Assembly (NCBI GenBank): GCA_030412945.1 | Contig: JAUHJS010000006.1 | Location: forward strand, 173,511-237,510 | Length of the DNA stretch: 64,000 nt | From: Shiella aurantiaca | GTDB lineage: Bacteria; Bacteroidota; Bacteroidia; Cytophagales; Cyclobacteriaceae | Direction: 5' to 3' | In this document: in pieces, positions 11,825-20,748 of the stretch | Layout: the number at the start of each line of letters is the position of its first letter | Numbering within the stretch: the stretch's first letter is position 1 | Notes under the pieces: model-generated | What the model was told of the DNA's origin: nothing | The model's input: the letters and a program-made list of their open reading frames with translations, nothing else | Databases searched by the model: none | Position numbers and translations under genes: made by a program

Positions 11825-14800
11825 TTACTCCATGGTGATTTCTAGGGCCAAACCTCTTAGTTCGTGAACCAATACGTTGAATGATTCAGGAATATTCGGC
11901 TTGTTCATATTTTCACCTTTTACGATGGCTTCGTATGCTTTTGCTCTACCGATTACGTCATCCGACTTAATGGTTAGCATTTCTTGCAATACGTGAGACG
12001 CTCCGAAGGCTTCAAGTGCCCACACTTCCATTTCCCCGAAACGCTGACCACCAAACTGGGCTTTACCGCCCAATGGCTGCTGGGTAATCAAGGAGTATGG
12101 TCCGATAGAACGGGCGTGCATCTTATCGTCAACAAGGTGACCAAGTTTCAGCATATAGATAACCCCTACAGTTACCGGCTGGTCAAATTTCTGACCTGTA
12201 AGACCGTCATACAGATAGGTTCTTCCTACTTCTGGCAAACCTGCTTCTGACAATTCGGCTGCTACTTCTTCCATAGAAGCACCATCGAAGATTGGTGTAG
12301 CATATTTGCGACCCAATTTCAATCCGGCCCAGCCTAATACGGTTTCGTAAATCTGACCCAAGTTCATACGCGAAGGTACACCGAGCGGGTTCAACACGAT
12401 ATCCATAGGAGTTCCGTCTTCCAAGAATGGCATATCCTCATCACGCACAATACGGGCTACAACCCCTTTGTTACCGTGACGACCCGCCATCTTATCCCCT
12501 ACTTTCAGTTTACGTTTCTTAGCTACGTATACTTTGGCCAATTTCACAATACCGGCAGGCAATTCATCACCTACTTCTAGCGTGAAACGTTCTCTCTTGA
12601 AGTGTCCGGCTACTTCATTACGGGTTTTTACGTAATTTTTCACAAGCTGAATAAGTGCCTCGTTGGTAGCTTGGTCATCCGTGGCCGATTCAAGTAGCAA
12701 GTCGCTAATCAAGTTAGCTTCTTCTTGTACATTGTAATTGCTTTCATCACGGAAGATGTTTTTATCAGGGAATAAGTTCTTCTCGATATTATTCGCGGTG
12801 AACTTCACTCCTTTGCTCATGATCTCTTGACCAAACTTATGTTTGATACCTTGGCAGGTTTTGCCATCAAGCAAGGCGGTCATTTTCTTGATCATTTGCT
12901 CTCTGATAGCCAATAAGTCTTTGCTGTATTTGGCCATCAATACTTCTACTTCTTTCTTCGACTTAGCGCGTAAGTCTTTATCCTTCTTAGGACGTGAGAA
13001 AAGCTTAGTATCGATAACAACCCCTCTTAAAGAAGGAGAAGCTTTCATAGAAGCATCTTTCACATCACCTGCTTTGTCACCAAAGATGGCTCTCAAAAGT
13101 TTTTCTTCCGGAGTAGGATCGGTCTCCCCTTTGGGTGTGATTTTACCAATCAAGATATCGCCTTCTTTAATCTCGGCACCGATACGGATAATACCGTTCT
13201 CGTCAAGATTTTTAACGGCTTCTTCACTTACGTTAGGGATCTCAGAAGTTAATTCTTCTTCCCCACGCTTAGTATCACGTACTTCCAGTTCAAACTCTTC
13301 AATGTGGATTGATGTAAAGATATCGTCACGTACTACACGCTCAGAAATTACAATCGCATCCTCGAAGTTATATCCTTGCCAAGGCATGAAGGCCACTTGC
13401 AAGTTTCTACCCAAGGCTAGTTCACCACCTTCAGTAGCATATCCTTCTACTAGGGGCTGACCTTTTACCACGCGCTGACCTTTGAACACGATGGCTTTCA
13501 GGTTGATGCAGGTATCTTGGTTGGTACGTCTGAACTTGATAAGTTTATAAGTAGTTAGCTCATCTTCGAAGCTAATCATACGCTCTTGCTCCGTTCTATC
13601 GTATCTGATTACGATTTTCTTGGCATCTACATAGTGCACTACACCATCGGCTTCGGCTAAGATTAAAGAACGAGAATCCAAGGCTACGCGCTCTTCCAAT
13701 CCCGTTCCTACAATAGGTGCTTGCGGACGCAATAAAGGCACAGCCTGGCGCTGCATGTTCGAGCCCATCAAGGCACGGTTGGCATCATCATGCTCCAAGA
13801 AAGGAATCAAGGAAGCGGCCACCGATACGATTTGGTTAGGGGCGATATCCATGTAAGACACCTGTGAAGGTTCTACAATAGGGAAGTCACCCTCAAAACG
13901 GGCTTTGATACGGTCAGTCAAGAAGTTACCATTGTCATCGATAGGCACATTGGCCTGCGCAATGTTGTGTGAATCTTCTTCTTCAGCCGTTAAGAAAATC
14001 AGGTTTTTCGAAACATTACCTTCCTGCACAGTGCGGTAAGGAGTTTCGATAAAGCCCATTTTATTTACTTTAGCGTGTACGCAAAGTGATGAAATCAAAC
14101 CAATGTTGGGGCCCTCTGGTGTTTCAATAGTACACAAACGACCATAGTGGGTATAGTGAACGTCACGCACCTCGAAACCGGCTCTTTCTCTGGAAAGACC
14201 ACCAGGTCCTAAGGCTGACATCCTTCTCTTGTGGGTAATTTCCGCAAGAGGGTTGGTCTGATCCATGAACTGCGATAACTGGTTGGTTCCGAAGAACGAG
14301 TTAATTACCGAAGACAAGGTACGGGCATTGATCAAGTCAACTGGTTTGAAATCTTCGTTATCTCTAACGTTCATTCTCTCCTTGATGGTACGAGCCATAC
14401 GGGCCAATCCCACACCAAACTGGCTGTGCAATTGTTCACCTACTGTACGCACCCTACGGTTGCTCAAGTGATCGATATCATCGACTACGGCCTTAGAGTT
14501 AATCAAACCGATAAGGTATTTCACAATGCTAATGATGTCTTCTTTGGTAAGAACTTTCACATCATTGGCAATCTCAAGACCTAACTTCTTGTTAATTCTG
14601 TAACGACCTACTTCACCCAAATCATAACGCTTATCACTAAAGAATAAGCTTTGAATGATATCACGAGCGGTTTGCTCATCAGGCGCCTCAGAGTTTCTTA
14701 ATTGACGATAGATTTGTTCTACCGCTTCTTTCTCTGAGTTGGAATTATCCTTTTGTAAGGTGTTGTATATAATAGTATAGTCGGCAATGTTGATATCCTC

Positions 14801-15691
14801 ACGGTGTAGGATAATCGACTTCACACCACTATCAAGAATCAAATCAATATCTTCTTCATTAATGATAGAGTCACGCTCTAACAATACCTCGTTTCTGTCA
14901 ATAGAAACTACTTCACCGGTATCTTCATCTACGAAGTCTTCAGTCCAGGTACGTAAAACCCTAGCGGCCAACTTGCGACCTACTGCCTTTTTCAGGTTAG
15001 ACTTATTGGCATTAACATCTTCCGAAAGACCAAAAAGATCCAAGATATCCTTATCGCTACCATACCCTATGGCACGCAACAAAGTAGTTACAGGGAATTT
15101 TTTCTTACGATCGATGTAGGCGTACATCACGTTATTCACATCGGTAGCAAACTCAATCCATGATCCTTTGAAAGGAATAATACGGGCAGAGTACAACTTG
15201 GTACCATTGGTATGCTTGCTTTGGGCAAAGAACACACCCGGTGAACGGTGGAGCTGAGAAACGATAACTCTTTCGGCACCATTGATTACGAATGAGCCAC
15301 GCTCAGTCATGTAAGGGATGTTTCCTAAAAACACCTCTTGCTCAATAGTTTCGAAATCCTCGTTGTCTTCGTCATTGCAAGACAAGCGAAGTTTTGCCTT
15401 AAGAGGTACTGCATAGGTCAAGCCCCTGTCGATACACTCGTCAATAGAATACTTGGGAGGATCTACCGTGTAATCGATAAATTCCAACACGAAGTTTTCA
15501 CGAGAATCGGAAATAGGGAAGTTTTCAGCAAATACCTTAAAAAGACCTTCCTGAACACGCTTTTCGGCAGCAGTTTCTAATTGAAAGAAGTCTTTAAAAG
15601 ACTGCAACTGCAAGTCAAGGAAATCAGGATAATCAATAACTGATTTTATCGAAGAGAAATTGATTCTCTTTGCTCTATTTTGAATAGCCAA
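11825..15691 (-). CDS. rpoB: DNA-directed RNA polymerase subunit beta (TTG start)
   Basis: 1288 residues. The rifampicin-binding region reads [20 protein letters not shown] then [15 protein letters not shown], a wild-type pattern at the common resistance positions. The start codon is TTG at 15691-15689: the protein from there ([13 protein letters not shown], then [17 protein letters not shown]) matches the normal N-terminus of Bacteroidota RpoB, and no in-frame ATG lies near. A strong hairpin in the 188-base gap to rplL may modulate read-through from the rplJ-rplL genes. Confidence 0.97.
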   Translation of the reverse strand: MAIQNRAKRINFSSIKSVIDYPDFLDLQLQSFKDFFQLETAAEKRVQEGLFKVFAENFPISDSRENFVLEFIDYTVDPPKYSIDECIDRGLTYAVPLKAKLRLSCNDEDNEDFETIEQEVFLGNIPYMTERGSFVINGAERVIVSQLHRSPGVFFAQSKHTNGTKLYSARIIPFKGSWIEFATDVNNVMYAYIDRKKKFPVTTLLRAIGYGSDKDILDLFGLSEDVNANKSNLKKAVGRKLAARVLRTWTEDFVDEDTGEVVSIDRNEVLLERDSIINEEDIDLILDSGVKSIILHREDINIADYTIIYNTLQKDNSNSEKEAVEQIYRQLRNSEAPDEQTARDIIQSLFFSDKRYDLGEVGRYRINKKLGLEIANDVKVLTKEDIISIVKYLIGLINSKAVVDDIDHLSNRRVRTVGEQLHSQFGVGLARMARTIKERMNVRDNEDFKPVDLINARTLSSVINSFFGTNQLSQFMDQTNPLAEITHKRRMSALGPGGLSRERAGFEVRDVHYTHYGRLCTIETPEGPNIGLISSLCVHAKVNKMGFIETPYRTVQEGNVSKNLIFLTAEEEDSHNIAQANVPIDDNGNFLTDRIKARFEGDFPIVEPSQVSYMDIAPNQIVSVAASLIPFLEHDDANRALMGSNMQRQAVPLLRPQAPIVGTGLEERVALDSRSLILAEADGVVHYVDAKKIVIRYDRTEQERMISFEDELTTYKLIKFRRTNQDTCINLKAIVFKGQRVVKGQPLVEGYATEGGELALGRNLQVAFMPWQGYNFEDAIVISERVVRDDIFTSIHIEEFELEVRDTKRGEEELTSEIPNVSEEAVKNLDENGIIRIGAEIKEGDILIGKITPKGETDPTPEEKLLRAIFGDKAGDVKDASMKASPSLRGVVIDTKLFSRPKKDKDLRAKSKKEVEVLMAKYSKDLLAIREQMIKKMTALLDGKTCQGIKHKFGQEIMSKGVKFTANNIEKNLFPDKNIFRDESNYNVQEEANLISDLLLESATDDQATNEALIQLVKNYVKTRNEVAGHFKRERFTLEVGDELPAGIVKLAKVYVAKKRKLKVGDKMAGRHGNKGVVARIVRDEDMPFLEDGTPMDIVLNPLGVPSRMNLGQIYETVLGWAGLKLGRKYATPIFDGASMEEVAAELSEAGLPEVGRTYLYDGLTGQKFDQPVTVGVIYMLKLGHLVDDKMHARSIGPYSLITQQPLGGKAQFGGQRFGEMEVWALEAFGASHVLQEMLTIKSDDVIGRAKAYEAIVKGENMNKPNIPESFNVLVHELRGLALEITME

Positions 15692-15800
15692 GGCTTTAAA
15701 ATTTAAGTTGTAATTATATCAAAGTAAATATCTGAAATACAGATACTTGCTAAGTGTTGGGTTAGCCAAAACCCATAAAATATGCATAAACAGGAAAAGA

Positions 15801-15829
15801 CCTGACCCCGATTGAAACGGGGGCCAGGC
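15801..15829 (-). promoter_or_regulatory. GC-rich hairpin between rplL and rpoB
   Basis: CCTGACCCCG and CGGGGGCCAGG pair around the loop ATTGAAA (CCCCG/CGGGG inner stem, CCTG/CAGG outer stem, small internal mismatch). On the minus strand it is followed by GTCTTTTCCTGTTT, a poor T-tract. It could be a partial terminator setting the ratio of ribosomal protein to polymerase mRNA, or an RNase processing site. Confidence 0.5.
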
Positions 15830-15879
15830 CCTAAACCTTGAATTTATATAGCCCCTACGCTAATATGCAGGGCGATAAA

Positions 15880-16260
15880 TTACTTAACTTCAACTTCAGC
15901 TCCAGCTTCTTCCAAAGACTTCTTCAAGCCTTCAGCTTCGTCTTTAGCTACACCCTCTTTAAGAGGCTTAGGAGCACCGTCTACTAGGTCTTTAGCTTCT
16001 TTCAAGCCAAGGCCAGTAAGATCTTTCACTAATTTAACGACAGCTAGTTTGTTAGCACCTGCTGACTTCAAGATAACATCGAATGAAGTTTTCTCAGCAG
16101 CGGCTTCGCCACCACCAGCGGCACCACCACCTGCAACCATTACAGGAGCAGCAGCGGCAGGCTCAATGCCGTACTCGTCTTTCAAAATAGCTGCAAGTTC
16201 GTTTACTTCTTTTACAGTTAAGTTTACCAACTGTTCAGCGAACGCTTTTAAATCTGCCAT
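15880..16260 (-). CDS. rplL: 50S ribosomal protein L7/L12
   Basis: 126 residues. An N-terminal dimerisation helix region, an Ala/Gly-rich hinge ([22 protein letters not shown]) and the C-terminal factor-binding domain ([23 protein letters not shown]) are all present. It forms the ribosomal stalk on L10 and recruits the GTPase factors. It follows rplJ by 45 bases. Confidence 0.98.
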   Translation of the reverse strand: MADLKAFAEQLVNLTVKEVNELAAILKDEYGIEPAAAAPVMVAGGGAAGGGEAAAEKTSFDVILKSAGANKLAVVKLVKDLTGLGLKEAKDLVDGAPKPLKEGVAKDEAEGLKKSLEEAGAEVEVK

Positions 16261-16305
16261 TGTATTGTAAATTAAATTGTTTTAAATGATAATGATAAAT
16301 TAAAC

Positions 16306-16842
16306 CTATTGTTGACGTTCAGATAAAGTTTTAACAATACCTGCCAATTTGCCACCACTACTCTGAAGAGCGGATACCACATTTTTAGCAGGAGATTGCA
16401 ACAACCCGATAATATCCCCGATAAGCTCGTTCTTAGATTTAAGAGCAACAAGCATATCAAGAGCATCATCACCAGCGAAGAGATCAGAGTCGATGGAAGC
16501 ACCCTTCAAAACTGGCTTGGTTGTATTTTTACCCTTCTTTCTAAATTCCTTAATTAATTTTGCTGGAAGGTTTGAGCTCTCGGTAGAGAACATAATTCCA
16601 GAAAAACCTTTAAGAACGCTACCGTTCCATGAGGAATAATCGGTATCAAGCTTTTCTAAAGCTTTTGCGATCAATGTATTTTTAACTACACGATATTCAA
16701 CCCCTTTTTCGAAGCATAACCTTCTGAAAGAATTGACTTCTGCTACAGACAATCCGCCCGCATCAGTGATATAAAAGAAATTAGTGTTGGCAAGTTTAGC
16801 CGACAATTCTTCTATTATTACAGCTTTTTCTTCTCTAGTCAT
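16306..16842 (-). CDS. rplJ: 50S ribosomal protein L10
   Basis: 178 residues. MTREEKAVIIEELSAKLANTNFFYITDAGGL at the start is typical of L10, the base of the L7/L12 stalk; the C-terminal helix that holds L12 dimers follows. It starts 2 bases after rplA ends, so it is co-transcribed with it. The space after the gene lacks a visible terminator, in line with joint expression with rplL. Confidence 0.96.
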   Translation of the reverse strand: MTREEKAVIIEELSAKLANTNFFYITDAGGLSVAEVNSFRRLCFEKGVEYRVVKNTLIAKALEKLDTDYSSWNGSVLKGFSGIMFSTESSNLPAKLIKEFRKKGKNTTKPVLKGASIDSDLFAGDDALDMLVALKSKNELIGDIIGLLQSPAKNVVSALQSSGGKLAGIVKTLSERQQ

Positions 16843-16844
16843 GA

Positions 16845-17543
16845 TTATAATCCGGCTACAGAGTTTTTATCAATTTTAATACCTGGGCTCATCGTGCTGC
16901 TGATATGGATACTCTTAATATAAGTACCTTTAGCAGAAGAAGGCTTAAGTTTTGCGATAGTCTGAAGGATTTCGTTCGCGTTCTCCATGATTTTGTCAGG
17001 AGTGAAACTTACTTTACCTACGCTGGTATGAATGATACCAAACTTATCTACTTTGAAATCAATTTTACCCGATTTCACTTCTTTCACGGCTTTAGCCACA
17101 TCTAAAGTAACCGTACCAGACTTAGGGTTTGGCATCAAACCTCTAGGTCCCAATACTCTACCTAATTTACCTACTTTTGCCATTACGGTAGGCATGGTGA
17201 TAATCACATCGATATCAGTCCATCCGCCTTCGATTTTAGCAATGTAGTCGTCTAACCCTACGTGGTCGGCACCAGCATCTTTAGCATCCTGAACTTTATC
17301 AGGCGTACAAAGTACTAATACACGAACATCTTTACCTGTACCATGTGGAAGGGCCACTACGCCACGTACCATTTGGTCGGCTTTACGAGGGTCTACTCCT
17401 AAGCGCACATCGATATCTACCGATGCATCAAACTTAGTGTAGTTAATATCCTTTACAATTTTTGACGCTTCGTCCAAAGAATACAATTGCTCTGGATTAT
17501 ACTTAGTTAAAGCGTCCTTTTGTTTTTTTGTCAACTTTGCCAT
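16845..17543 (-). CDS. rplA: 50S ribosomal protein L1
   Basis: 232 residues. Conserved L1 blocks: [27 protein letters not shown], the [12 protein letters not shown] motif, and the C-terminal [21 protein letters not shown]1 forms the mobile stalk next to the E site and often represses the L11 operon. It lies 12 bases after rplK. Confidence 0.97.
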   Translation of the reverse strand: MAKLTKKQKDALTKYNPEQLYSLDEASKIVKDINYTKFDASVDIDVRLGVDPRKADQMVRGVVALPHGTGKDVRVLVLCTPDKVQDAKDAGADHVGLDDYIAKIEGGWTDIDVIITMPTVMAKVGKLGRVLGPRGLMPNPKSGTVTLDVAKAVKEVKSGKIDFKVDKFGIIHTSVGKVSFTPDKIMENANEILQTIAKLKPSSAKGTYIKSIHISSTMSPGIKIDKNSVAGL

Positions 17544-17555
17544 GTCTAATCCTAA

Positions 17556-17999
17556 TTAATTGCCCCAAGGAGCGTCTCCTGTAACTTTAATCCCCATAGA
17601 TCTGGCTGCACCAGCGACCATTTTCATAGCAGACTCCAACTTAAATGCATTCAAATCAGGCATTTTAGTCTCGGCAATCTGTTTTACTTGGTCCCAAGTA
17701 ACGCTACCTACTTTATTACGATTAGGTTCAGCTGAGCCTTTTTTCACCTTAGCAGCTTCCATCAATAGGATAGCAGCAGGAGGCGTTTTGATAACGAAAT
17801 CAAACGACTTGTCTGAATAAATAGTAATTAAAACAGGTAATACCACACCAGGTTTATCTTGGGTTCTGGCATTGAACTGCTTGCAGAACTCCATGATATT
17901 CAAACCTTTACTACCCAAAGCAGGTCCAATTGGAGGCGATGGGTTTGCTGCACCACCTTTAACCTGCAGCTTTAGATATCCTGTAATTTCTTTAGCCAT
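17556..17999 (-). CDS. rplK: 50S ribosomal protein L11
   Basis: 147 residues. The N-terminal proline-rich segment [20 protein letters not shown], site of thiopeptide binding with 23S rRNA, and the C-terminal RNA-binding domain ending [13 protein letters not shown] identify L11. It starts 2 bases after nusG ends, the usual nusG-rplK order. Confidence 0.97.
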   Translation of the reverse strand: MAKEITGYLKLQVKGGAANPSPPIGPALGSKGLNIMEFCKQFNARTQDKPGVVLPVLITIYSDKSFDFVIKTPPAAILLMEAAKVKKGSAEPNRNKVGSVTWDQVKQIAETKMPDLNAFKLESAMKMVAGAARSMGIKVTGDAPWGN

Positions 18000-18001
18000 T
18001 G

Positions 18002-18562
18002 CTAATCTTGTTTTTCTACCTGCATGTAATTCAATTCAACAGGAGTATTTCTCCCGAATATCTTAACCATTACGTTAAGCTTTTTCTTTTCCTCAAAAAC
18101 TTCTTCTACTGTGCCGGTGAAGCCACTGAACGGACCGTCCATTACCTTCACTGATTCGCCAACAATAAAAGGGGTTTCCAACGTTTCTTCCAGTTCGTCA
18201 ATCGCGTCTACCTTACCTAAGATACGGTTTACTTCAGACTGACGTAAGGCTACAGGTTCCTTGGAAGCGGCTCCAGATCCATTGGAGCCAAGAAAACCAA
18301 TAACACCCGGAATACTTGTAACTATGTGATGGGCCTCGCCATGTGAGAGGTCGGCCTGCACCATTACATACCCAGGAAAGAAGTTTCTTTCTCTAACACG
18401 CTTCTTACCGTTGCGCATTTCATAAACTTTCTCTGAGGGAATAAGCACCTGAGGCACAAAGTCCTCCAACTTTTGTCTGGTAACTTCCGACTCAAGATAA
18501 GATTTGATTTTCTTCTCTTGACCGCTTACTACCCTAACTACGTACCACTTCAATTCACTCAT
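18002..18562 (-). CDS. nusG: Transcription termination/antitermination factor NusG
   Basis: 186 residues. NGN domain at the start ([21 protein letters not shown], and [21 protein letters not shown]) and a KOW domain at the end ([21 protein letters not shown]). NusG binds RNA polymerase and links it to Rho or the ribosome. It lies 25 bases after secE, in the conserved secE-nusG-rplK order. Confidence 0.97.
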   Translation of the reverse strand: MSELKWYVVRVVSGQEKKIKSYLESEVTRQKLEDFVPQVLIPSEKVYEMRNGKKRVRERNFFPGYVMVQADLSHGEAHHIVTSIPGVIGFLGSNGSGAASKEPVALRQSEVNRILGKVDAIDELEETLETPFIVGESVKVMDGPFSGFTGTVEEVFEEKKKLNVMVKIFGRNTPVELNYMQVEKQD

Positions 18563-18587
18563 TTTCGAGAATATTTATAAACAACGA

Positions 18588-18779
18588 TTAAAACGCGTTG
18601 TAAAACCAACTCATGGCGTTGTCGAATCCTAAATCAATAAGACCGATTACCAACGCAAAAATCAACGATGCTACCAACACAAGGATAGAGCTATTTTGCA
18701 ATTCCTCATATTTAGGCCAAGACACTTTGTTCTTTAGCTCGTCAACCGACTCTAATACAAAAGTTTTCAACTTTAGCAT
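18588..18779 (-). CDS. secE: Preprotein translocase subunit SecE
   Basis: 63 residues from the ATG at 18779. One membrane segment (ILVLVASLIFALVIGLIDLG) follows the conserved amphipathic motif ESVDELKNKVSWPKYEEL. A longer reading frame exists upstream, but it would run into the tRNA-Trp gene, so the internal ATG is the start. SecE is an essential part of the SecYEG channel. Confidence 0.93.
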   Translation of the reverse strand: MLKLKTFVLESVDELKNKVSWPKYEELQNSSILVLVASLIFALVIGLIDLGFDNAMSWFYNAF

Positions 18780-18797
18780 AACGCTTATCTTTATCTG

Positions 18798-18869
18798 CAC
18801 GGAAGGAGGGACTCGAACCCCCAACCAACGGTTTTGGAGACCGCTACTCTACCATTGAGCCACTTCCGT
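18798..18869 (-). tRNA. tRNA-Trp (CCA)
   Basis: 72 nt cloverleaf on the minus strand. The acceptor ACGGAAG pairs with CTTCCGT, the anticodon loop carries CCA, and the T-loop GGTTCGAGTCC is standard. The 3' CCA is not encoded. It sits between the tuf terminator and secE and shares the promoter at 18894-18924. Confidence 0.97.
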
Positions 18870-18893
18870 TTGTTTGCAACCCAAAAAGGACTG

Positions 18894-18924
18894 CAAAACT
18901 AGGGTATTTTATTAAAGAAACAAA
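18894..18924 (-). promoter_or_regulatory. Promoter for tRNA-Trp-secE-nusG unit
   Basis: Minus strand TTTG (18924-18921), 19 bases, TAGTTTTG (18901-18894): a perfect Bacteroidota-type promoter. The upstream element touches the tuf terminator stem, so terminator and next promoter are packed back to back. Confidence 0.8.
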
Positions 18925-18952
18925 AGCGTTTCCGAAATATTTCAGAAACGCT
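18925..18952 (-). terminator. Terminator after tuf
   Basis: AGCGTTTC and GAAACGCT form an 8-bp outer stem, extended by GAAAT/ATTTC in the centre. On the minus strand the sequence TTTTGTTTC follows. It lies 20 bases after the tuf stop codon. Confidence 0.75.
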
Positions 18953-18972
18953 CCGTTTTATAGTGAATCTTA

Positions 18973-20160
18973 TTAGTCTAAGATCTCGGTCACCTGACCA
19001 GCACCTACTGTACGGCCACCTTCACGAATCGCGAAACGAAGACCTTTCTCCATAGCGATTTTGTTAAGCAACAATACTTCGATAGTGATGTTATCACCAG
19101 GCATAACCATTTCTACACCAGCAGGAAGAGTTACTTCACCAGTTACGTCTGTTGTTCTGAAGTAGAACTGAGGACGGTATCTGTTGAAGAATGGAGTGTG
19201 ACGTCCACCTTCTTCTTTGCTCAATACGTAGATTTCAGCTTTGAATTTAGCGTGAGGAGTTACTGAACCTGGCTTGCAGATTACCATACCTCTGCGGATA
19301 TCCGATTTCTCGATACCACGAAGCAATAGACCTACGTTATCACCAGCTTCACCTCTGTCTAGGATTTTGCGGAACATTTCCACACCAGTTACTGTAGACT
19401 TCAAGCCTTCAGCACCCATACCTAGGATGTCAACAGCCTCACCAGAGTTGATGATACCTCTCTCGATACGACCTGTAGCAACAGTACCACGACCAGTGAT
19501 CGAGAATACGTCTTCTACTGGCATCAAGAAAGGAAGCTCAGTCAAACGAGTTGGGATTGGAATGTAGCTATCAACAGCAGCCATCAATTCTTCAATTTTA
19601 GCAACCCACTTAGGATCGTTATTCAAACCACCCAAAGCAGAACCTTGGATAACTGGAATTTCGTCACCTGGGAATTCGTAGAAAGAAAGCAATTCTCTTA
19701 CTTCCATTTCAACAAGCTCAAGCAATTCAGGATCGTCAACTAAGTCAACTTTGTTCATGAATACTACAAGAGCAGGTACACCTACCTGACGAGCCAAAAG
19801 GATGTGCTCGCGAGTTTGAGGCATAGGACCGTCAGTAGCGGCTACCACAAGGATAGCACCGTCCATCTGAGCAGCACCAGTAACCATGTTCTTCACGTAA
19901 TCCGCGTGACCAGGACAGTCAACGTGTGCGTAGTGACGGTTTTCTGTCTGATACTCTACGTGAGAAGTGTTAATAGTAATACCTCTTTCTTTTTCTTCAG
20001 GAGCGTTGTCAATAGAAGAGAAATCTCTCTTCTCTGCAAATCCTTTATTTGCCAATACCATGGTGATAGCGGCAGTCAAAGTAGTTTTGCCGTGGTCAAC
20101 GTGACCAATGGTACCAATGTTCACGTGGGGCTTGGAACGGTCAAAGGTTTCTTTAGCCAT
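18973..20160 (-). CDS. tuf: Elongation factor Tu
   Basis: 395 residues. GTPase motifs [19 protein letters not shown] and [11 protein letters not shown], followed by the two beta-barrel domains with [12 protein letters not shown] near the C-terminus. It delivers aminoacyl-tRNA to the ribosome. It follows tRNA-Thr by 59 bases without a visible promoter, so it is probably transcribed with the Tyr-Gly-Thr tRNA genes, a classic tRNA-tufB type arrangement. Confidence 0.98.
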   Translation of the reverse strand: MAKETFDRSKPHVNIGTIGHVDHGKTTLTAAITMVLANKGFAEKRDFSSIDNAPEEKERGITINTSHVEYQTENRHYAHVDCPGHADYVKNMVTGAAQMDGAILVVAATDGPMPQTREHILLARQVGVPALVVFMNKVDLVDDPELLELVEMEVRELLSFYEFPGDEIPVIQGSALGGLNNDPKWVAKIEELMAAVDSYIPIPTRLTELPFLMPVEDVFSITGRGTVATGRIERGIINSGEAVDILGMGAEGLKSTVTGVEMFRKILDRGEAGDNVGLLLRGIEKSDIRRGMVICKPGSVTPHAKFKAEIYVLSKEEGGRHTPFFNRYRPQFYFRTTDVTGEVTLPAGVEMVMPGDNITIEVLLLNKIAMEKGLRFAIREGGRTVGAGQVTEILD

Positions 20161-20219
20161 ATTTGAAAATCCTCAGTTTAGTTAATTGTTATTATGTATT
20201 CGATTAAGTTTCTATGTTG

Positions 20220-20291
20220 AGCCAATGACGGGAATTGAACCCGTGACCCCTTCCTTACCAAGGAAGTACTCTACCCCTGAGCTACATCGGC
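20220..20291 (-). tRNA. tRNA-Thr (GGT)
   Basis: 72 nt on the minus strand. The acceptor GCCGATG pairs with CATTGGC (one G-T pair). The anticodon stem CTTCC/GGAAG holds GGT. It is the last tRNA before tuf. Confidence 0.96.
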
Positions 20292-20358
20292 TAATAGGAA
20301 AAAAGCTCAGCAGCATCCGATTATTTCGGGCAACCTAGCTTTCTTCTTGGATTGAGTG

Positions 20359-20391
20359 GGTTTTGTGCAAAACTGTGCTTTGCACAAAACC
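20359..20391 (-). promoter_or_regulatory. 13-bp hairpin between tRNA-Gly and tRNA-Thr
   Basis: GGTTTTGTGCAAA and TTTGCACAAAACC form a perfect 13-bp stem around a 7-base loop. There is no T-tract after it on the minus strand. It may be an RNase III/processing site that separates the precursor tRNAs, but this is inference. Confidence 0.5.
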
Positions 20392-20406
20392 TTCCTTTCA
20401 CTATCG

Positions 20407-20479
20407 AGCGGGAGACGAGGCTCGAACCCGCGACCTGCAGCTTGGAAGGCTGCCGCTCTACCAACTGAGCTACTCCCGC
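20407..20479 (-). tRNA. tRNA-Gly (TCC)
   Basis: 73 nt on the minus strand. The acceptor GCGGGAG pairs with CTCCCGC. The anticodon stem GCAGC/GCTGC holds the loop CTTCCAA with anticodon TCC. Part of the Tyr-Gly-Thr-tuf transcript. Confidence 0.97.
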
Positions 20480-20509
20480 GTTAACACTTTTTCAAGCGTC
20501 TGTTTTTGG

Positions 20510-20592
20510 TGGGGAAAGAAGGATTCGAACCTCCGAAGACATAAGTCAGCAGATTTACAGTCTGCCCCATTTGGCCACTCTGGTATTTCCCC
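20510..20592 (-). tRNA. tRNA-Tyr (GTA)
   Basis: 83 nt on the minus strand with the long variable arm expected of tRNA-Tyr. The acceptor GGGGAAA pairs with TTTCCCC; anticodon GTA in the stem CAGA/TCTG. First gene of the tRNA-tuf unit. Confidence 0.96.
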
Positions 20593-20652
20593 GATACAAT
20601 CCGCAAAACCGCTTTAATCCGTCTTATCAAAGTACCTCGGTTTTGGGAAGTG

Positions 20653-20684
20653 CAAAATTATACGTTTTTTGATATCAATCCAAT
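20653..20684 (-). promoter_or_regulatory. Promoter for tRNA-Tyr-Gly-Thr-tuf
   Basis: Minus strand TAATTTTG (20660-20653) matches TAnnTTTG; ATTG (20684-20681) lies 20 bases upstream. The tRNA-Tyr 5' end is about 60 bases downstream. Confidence 0.6.
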
Positions 20685-20748
20685 TTTTGCCGAAAAAAGA
20701 TGCACTTTTTTTTAGCCATTGCGCAAGCGCCTAAAAATCAATATTTTA

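Noticed and set aside
12843..13460. Plus-strand open frame (205 codons) inside rpoB
   Set aside because: Shadow of the rpoB coding strand with Ser-rich product; rpoB is intact across it.
18780..18824. N-terminal extension of secE
   Set aside because: Would overlap the tRNA-Trp gene; the internal ATG at 18779 gives a normal SecE.
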